The notes under the pieces: model-generated
Seen by the model: the letters and a program-made list of their open reading frames with translations, nothing else
What the model was told of the DNA's origin: nothing
The model's database searches: none
Translations under genes and position numbers: made by a program
DNA from: JAQVCM01 sp040403095
GTDB taxonomy: Bacteria > Bacteroidota > Bacteroidia > Flavobacteriales_D > Crocinitomicaceae
DNA: 64,000 nt
Assembly (NCBI GenBank): GCA_040403095.1
Contig: JBBALI010000008.1
Coordinates: 42,307-106,306 of the forward strand
Direction of reading: 5' to 3'
Shown here: one piece after another, positions 59,389 to 64,000 of the stretch
Layout: each line of letters opens with the position of its first letter
Numbering within the stretch: the stretch's first letter is position 1

Positions 59389-62300
59389 TGGGAAGATTTT
59401 TAGGTACATATATAGGTTTCTTTTTGATGTTTTTGCTTTCTGTATCGGAAGTGCAAGGGCAATTAAACGCAACTTTTAACAGTACAGATCAAAATCAATG
59501 CCCTGGAAATCTTTTCACTTTAAATGCGAATAACCCAACATACTCCAATTATTCGTGGATAATAACTGGTCCCGCAGGTTTTAACAGTTCACTTTCTGGA
59601 AGTTCAATTGTTGTTTTTTTGAGTAATGCTGGATTTTATAATGTTTCATTAACAGTTACAGATGCTGGAGTTTCATCAACAATTACCCAAAATAATTTTT
59701 TAGAGGTTTATTTACCACCAACAATCAATTACAATGTTTCTTCTAACTCAGGATGTTCACCTTTAAATGTCAATTTTAATGGCAGCTCATCGCCAGGAAG
59801 TGGAATTTTACAGTCTTTTGCCATAAACTCCGCAAATGGAACTATTTCTAATGCAGAGGATTTTTCAGTGATTTACAATATTTCAGGAGTTTATAATCCA
59901 ACCGCAACTGTTACCAATTCATTTGGCTGTTTTACGACAATGAACTTGCCAGCAATAACTGTTTTGCAAACACCAAGTTTAACGAGTCCGTTGAATTCAA
60001 ATACTGTTTGCAGTGGTTCTGCTTTCAATTATTCCTTTTCAAGTTCTATTGCTGGAACCACTTTCTCTTGGACAAGAGCAAACCTTGCAGGACTAACGCC
60101 GAGTTCAGGGAATGGCCTTGGTGATATAAACGAAGTTTTGACAAATAATACCACAAACAACATTATTGTACCTTACGTTGTAACATCCACAGCTCCCAAT
60201 GGCTGTGTTGGTGTGCAAACCATTAACGTAACAGTTCGCGCACTTCCAACAGTTACTGCAAATAGTACAAATATCAATATTTGTGAGGGACAAACAACCA
60301 ATTTAACAGCAACAGGAAGTGTTCAAAATGGACAATATTTGTGGTCAACAGGCGAAGAGACAAGCTCAATACTAGTGTCTACTTCTGGTGTTTATTCAGT
60401 AACTTTTAATAATGGAATTTGTACAAGTTTGCCCTTAAGTTTCAATGTAAACACGATAACAGCTCCTATTGTAAATTTAACTAATACTGAAAATTCAGGT
60501 ATTGCAAATAATGATGCAACAATTTGTGCAGGTGCTACTGTTCAACTCACAGCCAATCCTGCTTTGACTGGCGGAACTTACCTATGGATGCCAGGAAATC
60601 TTACAACTCAGTCGGTTTCAGTATCTCCAACAACAACTACGGTTTATACTTTGGTTTACACTTTAGGTTGTCCAAGTATTCCAGATTCAATTACGCTTTT
60701 AGTAAATAATTTACCTGTAAATAGTTTTACTGCCTCTACTTCAAATGCATGTTCAGCACCTGTAACTACAGCTTTTACCTCTACAACACCAAATGCTAAC
60801 GGAGCCTTGACAACTTGGAATTTTCCAGGTGCTGCTTCTCCAATCACGGGAAATGGTTTAGGGCCTATCGCTGTTACTTATAATGCATCAGGAAACTATT
60901 CAATTTCTATGACTACAACTACCTTGGATGGTTGTACATCTTCTACTATTTTTCCAAATGCAATCACAGTGGGAAATGGACTTCCACCAACATCATCTTT
61001 TGTAAATTTGACTGCTGTTACACAGTGTGTTAATGCAGATAACTACTGTTTTCAGTATACAGGAGTTGGTGCTGACACTATTTTACTTGATTTAGGGAAT
61101 GGTTTCACCGCTTTTTTTGATCCTACTGTTTCTTACTGTTATTCCTATCCCATATTGGGAAATTATACAGTTTCGATGACACCTTTTACGACTGTAGGGA
61201 ATGCTTTGGGTTGTTCAGGTTCGACTTCTCAAGTAAATGTTATTGTTACTGGTCCTCAAGCAAATTTTAGTACTAGTCCAGTAAATTGTAGTAACCAATT
61301 AATTAGGAGTTTTTCATCGACTTCAACTGGGACTAGTCCACTTACTATTTACACATGGAATTTTGGAGATGGTTCACCGAGTTCAAATTTACAGGCAGTT
61401 ACACATACTTTTCCTTCTTTTGGTGCTTATATAGTTAACCTAACTGTTTCTGATATCACAACAGGATGTTTACCTACCCAGCATAACTTTACTGTAAATG
61501 CCAATCCTAATAATTTAGCAGATTTCCAATCAAATTTGAATGGTCTGCTTACTCAGGATGTATGTCTTGGAGCACTTTTACAATTTGTAAATACAACTCC
61601 AGCACCGCAATATAACTCTGGTGTTTTGCCTGCTTCAAACACCTCAAATAATACCCAATGGGATTGGAATGCAAACAACGGCATTGTTTTTAGCACCACC
61701 GTAAATTCCTTGAAAGGAACACCTAGAACAAGAACTTTTAGCTCTCCAAATTATTCACCAGGTAATTATGGGGTTGCAATGTTAAATATTGACAACAATG
61801 GATGTCGAGATACGATTGTGAAAACAATATCTGTGCATGGTGTGACTGGTACTTTTTCTATGCCGGATACAATCTGTAATGGTTTATCTTTTTCAGCAAC
61901 TGATAATTCTCTCGCGCCCAATGGTTTTATTGTTGCAAGAGTTTGGGATTGGGGTGATGGAACGCCTAATACATTAGGAAATATTGCAAACCCAACTCAT
62001 ACCTACACCGTTTCAGGCAGTTATACGATTACTTTAACAATTACTGATGATTATGGATGTACAAAAACTTCATCAAAAGTTGTCATAGTGCGAAAACCCT
62101 TTGCTTCATTTAATGTTGACCAAGATTTTATTTGTAACAATCAATCGGTAAATGTTTCACCTAATTCATTTGGAGTTGGTACTTTGAGTTATAATTGGAG
62201 TGCAACAAGCGCCAATCCAACTTCAGCAAATGTAATAAATCCTGGGCCATTTACATTTGTCCAACAAGGCAATCAAACCATTAGTTTAATCGTAAGCGAT

Positions 62301-64000
62301 AATTTGGGTTGCACCGACGATACAATTATTCAGATAACTGTTTTGGATGTTTCCGCGTCAGCACTTGCTTCAGCTAATTCTTTTTCTTGTTTCAATCCAC
62401 CAAATGTGGTGAGTTTTACTAATACCAGTTCGAACAATCCTGATATTAATTCTGCACAGTGGGATTTTGGAAATGGACAAACGTCTACAAATTGGAATCC
62501 ATCAACTGTTTATTCTTTGCCTGGATCCTACAATGTAACTTTGATTGTCAGTTCAATGCCAACAAGTTCAGGTGCTGTTTGCAGAGATACTCAACAAGTT
62601 GTGATTGTCAATATCGGTGGACCAAATGGAACTTTAGATGTTACAAATTCAAGTTTAACGGGTTGCTCATGTTATTTAGCTTCCATTGATGTAAATACAA
62701 CAGGTGCGACAGAAGCTAAATTACTTTTTGGAAACGGAGCTTTTGTTGATTTAATTCCTAATACTTCGCAAACTGTATCCTATTCATATTGTAACTCGGG
62801 AACTACCCAAATTCAATTTGTACCTTCCTTGTTTTTGTCTAATGGTGCATGTTTTGGATATATTCCGTCACTTGACACAATAAGAATTCAACCAACGCCA
62901 ACGGCTAATGCATCAGCTAACCAAGTAATTTGTGCCAATGCAACAACAAACTCGGTCAATTTTTCAAGTCCAGTTGTTAATACAACTTTCAATTGGACAA
63001 ATTCAAATTCGACCATTGGTCTAGCTAGCGCTGGATCAGGTAATATTTCACCATTTGTTGGTGTAAATAATACTTCAAATCAGCTAAGTGCAATTGTCAG
63101 TGTCACTCCAATTGCAAATGGTTGCCCTGGAAACCCTGTTAATTTTACTTATTTTGTCAATGCTTTAGCATCTATCAACGCAGGAATCGACCAAACGATT
63201 TGTGGAGGTTCATCTGTTACGCTTTCAGGAACCCAAGGCGGATCAACTACTTCGGCAACTTGGAGTGGAGGAACAGGAACATTTAATCCAAACGCAACGA
63301 CATTAAACGCAGTTTATACACCAAGCGCAGCGGAAGTAACAGCAGGTTCTGTGACTTTGACCATTACATCGAACGATCCAACAGGACCATGTGGCGCAGT
63401 TTCCGACCAAGTTTTGATAACTATTAATCAACCTGCAACAGTGAATGCAGGAATTGACCAAACGATTTGTGGGTCTACGCCAGTTTCACTTTCAGGAGTG
63501 CAAGGCGGTTCAACAACTTCTGTTACATGGAGCGGTGGAACGGGCACTTTTAGTCCAAATCCATCTTCTTTGAATGCGACTTACACGCCCAGCGCTGCTG
63601 ATGTTGCAGCAGGTTCTGTATTATTGACTTTAACATCAAATAATCCTGCAGGTCCTTGTCCAGCTGTAACAGATCAAGTTTTAATTACGATTTCTCAACT
63701 GGCATCTATCAACGCAGGAATCGACCAAACGATTTGTGGAGGTTCATCTGTTACGCTTTCAGGAACCCAAGGCGGATCAACTACTTCGGCAACTTGGAGT
63801 GGAGGAACAGGAACATTTAATCCAAACGCAACGACATTAAACGCAGTTTATACACCAAGCGCAGCGGAAGTAACAGCAGGTTCTGTGACTTTGACCATTA
63901 CATCGAACGATCCAACAGGACCATGTGGCGCAGTTTCCGACCAACTTTTAATTACGATTAATCAACCTGCAACAGTGAATGCAGGAATCGACCAAACGAT
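59388..64000 (+). CDS. giant secreted PKD/Ig-like repeat protein (3'-partial, runs off the window)
   Basis: Open without a stop from ATG 59388 to the window end: at least 1537 residues. Signal peptide (TYIGFFLMFLLSVSEVQGQ). I read the frame through and find repeated beta-sandwich modules with Cys and W-x-x-G signatures, including clear PKD-type cores near residues 655 (YTWNFGDGSPSS), 851 (VWDWGDGTPNT) and 1024 (AQWDFGNGQTS). From residue 1264 on are 89-residue repeats beginning NAGIDQTICGG. Proteins of this build usually end in a T9SS type B sorting domain, which would lie beyond the window. Likely a very large surface adhesin or matrix protein. Confidence 0.85.
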   Translation, partial: MGRFLGTYIGFFLMFLLSVSEVQGQLNATFNSTDQNQCPGNLFTLNANNPTYSNYSWIITGPAGFNSSLSGSSIVVFLSNAGFYNVSLTVTDAGVSSTITQNNFLEVYLPPTINYNVSSNSGCSPLNVNFNGSSSPGSGILQSFAINSANGTISNAEDFSVIYNISGVYNPTATVTNSFGCFTTMNLPAITVLQTPSLTSPLNSNTVCSGSAFNYSFSSSIAGTTFSWTRANLAGLTPSSGNGLGDINEVLTNNTTNNIIVPYVVTSTAPNGCVGVQTINVTVRALPTVTANSTNINICEGQTTNLTATGSVQNGQYLWSTGEETSSILVSTSGVYSVTFNNGICTSLPLSFNVNTITAPIVNLTNTENSGIANNDATICAGATVQLTANPALTGGTYLWMPGNLTTQSVSVSPTTTTVYTLVYTLGCPSIPDSITLLVNNLPVNSFTASTSNACSAPVTTAFTSTTPNANGALTTWNFPGAASPITGNGLGPIAVTYNASGNYSISMTTTTLDGCTSSTIFPNAITVGNGLPPTSSFVNLTAVTQCVNADNYCFQYTGVGADTILLDLGNGFTAFFDPTVSYCYSYPILGNYTVSMTPFTTVGNALGCSGSTSQVNVIVTGPQANFSTSPVNCSNQLIRSFSSTSTGTSPLTIYTWNFGDGSPSSNLQAVTHTFPSFGAYIVNLTVSDITTGCLPTQHNFTVNANPNNLADFQSNLNGLLTQDVCLGALLQFVNTTPAPQYNSGVLPASNTSNNTQWDWNANNGIVFSTTVNSLKGTPRTRTFSSPNYSPGNYGVAMLNIDNNGCRDTIVKTISVHGVTGTFSMPDTICNGLSFSATDNSLAPNGFIVARVWDWGDGTPNTLGNIANPTHTYTVSGSYTITLTITDDYGCTKTSSKVVIVRKPFASFNVDQDFICNNQSVNVSPNSFGVGTLSYNWSATSANPTSANVINPGPFTFVQQGNQTISLIVSDNLGCTDDTIIQITVLDVSASALASANSFSCFNPPNVVSFTNTSSNNPDINSAQWDFGNGQTSTNWNPSTVYSLPGSYNVTLIVSSMPTSSGAVCRDTQQVVIVNIGGPNGTLDVTNSSLTGCSCYLASIDVNTTGATEAKLLFGNGAFVDLIPNTSQTVSYSYCNSGTTQIQFVPSLFLSNGACFGYIPSLDTIRIQPTPTANASANQVICANATTNSVNFSSPVVNTTFNWTNSNSTIGLASAGSGNISPFVGVNNTSNQLSAIVSVTPIANGCPGNPVNFTYFVNALASINAGIDQTICGGSSVTLSGTQGGSTTSATWSGGTGTFNPNATTLNAVYTPSAAEVTAGSVTLTITSNDPTGPCGAVSDQVLITINQPATVNAGIDQTICGSTPVSLSGVQGGSTTSVTWSGGTGTFSPNPSSLNATYTPSAADVAAGSVLLTLTSNNPAGPCPAVTDQVLITISQLASINAGIDQTICGGSSVTLSGTQGGSTTSATWSGGTGTFNPNATTLNAVYTPSAAEVTAGSVTLTITSNDPTGPCGAVSDQLLITINQPATVNAGIDQT
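63168..64000 (+). repeat. tandem 267-bp coding repeats with alternating A-B-A-B copies
   Basis: Units begin at 63177, 63444, 63711 and 63978 (last one cut by the window), each 267 bp or 89 codons. The first and third are identical over 243 bases (63168-63410 and 63702-63944, offset 534), while the second differs from both at many positions. The array is in frame with the giant protein and encodes beta-sandwich modules. The identity points to recent duplication of a two-unit block or gene conversion. Confidence 0.92.

Noticed and set aside
63168..64000. CRISPR-like array
   Set aside because: The repeats are 267 bp, contiguous without spacers, and in frame with a protein, so this is a coding tandem repeat.
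1..64000. tRNA, rRNA, insertion sequences, integrases, phage genes
   Set aside because: I looked for tRNA T-arm patterns, transposase or integrase motifs and direct-repeat boundaries and found none I could support. A dedicated tRNA scan was not possible.

Overview
The window is about 64 kb of AT-rich chromosomal DNA from a member of the Bacteroidota, most likely Flavobacteriales. The evidence is type IX secretion (T9SS) C-terminal sorting domains, a gliding-motility-type protein with SBBP and PKD modules, GLPGLI and DUF4270 proteins, a LytTR/Y_Y_Y-type sensor system, promoters with the clade-specific -7 box TAnnTTTG, and few Shine-Dalgarno sites. A family such as Crocinitomicaceae is my guess from gene content and cannot be proved here. 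I see no phage, transposase, CRISPR array, rRNA or tRNA.

Layout. 1-10.5 kb: a truncated ACR3 arsenite exporter, a GNAT acetyltransferase, a T9SS-secreted propeller protein, three tandem short ssb paralogues, a helical-repeat protein, and a LytTR response regulator with its two-component-propeller kinase. 10.9-18.2 kb: cell-surface proteins (a large SBBP/PKD T9SS protein, a von Willebrand A protein, a T9SS type A protein, a fasciclin protein). 18.3-25.9 kb: a long minus-strand run, icd - tsaC - dihydroorotase - SbtA-like bicarbonate permease - two paralogous small coiled-coil proteins - CutA/PII-like protein - DUF6671-like zinc-ribbon protein, facing a divergent CbbR/CmpR-like LysR regulator. 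This is the best candidate for an undescribed module: a bicarbonate permease with its own signalling and accessory proteins, co-transcribed with enzymes that make or consume CO2/bicarbonate. 25.9-30.9 kb: a tetR - ABC - HlyD - TolC export operon whose ABC protein has lost its recognisable ATPase motifs.

31-41 kb: a photoprotection region. An ECF sigma factor, phytoene desaturase, phytoene synthase, IPP isomerase, a pterin synthase and a photolyase form one operon. It is divergent from a carotenoid hydratase (CruF-like), a carotene hydroxylase (CrtZ-like) and a heterodimer-type lycopene cyclase fused in one chain. A porin-like barrel and a polyprenyl (GGPP) synthase follow. The shared 36.8 kb intergenic region carries repeated AAACATTAAACA and TTTTGTTCAACAAAA-type elements. 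Together these genes could make a hydroxylated cyclic carotenoid from IPP and repair UV-damaged DNA, probably under one light- or stress-responsive switch.

41-58.5 kb: housekeeping and envelope genes: an RND/MMPL exporter, an S9 peptidase, glmS with a DUF4270 lipoprotein and a half-size glycogen-synthase-like protein, divergent panC, a patatin-like lipase, thyA, an hldD-like epimerase, an SRPBCC protein, and a TonB-type outer-membrane receptor with an overlapping GLPGLI gene. 58.7-64 kb: a small lipoprotein and then a very large secreted repeat protein that is open to the window edge. It ends in 89-residue repeats in which alternate copies share 243 identical bases.
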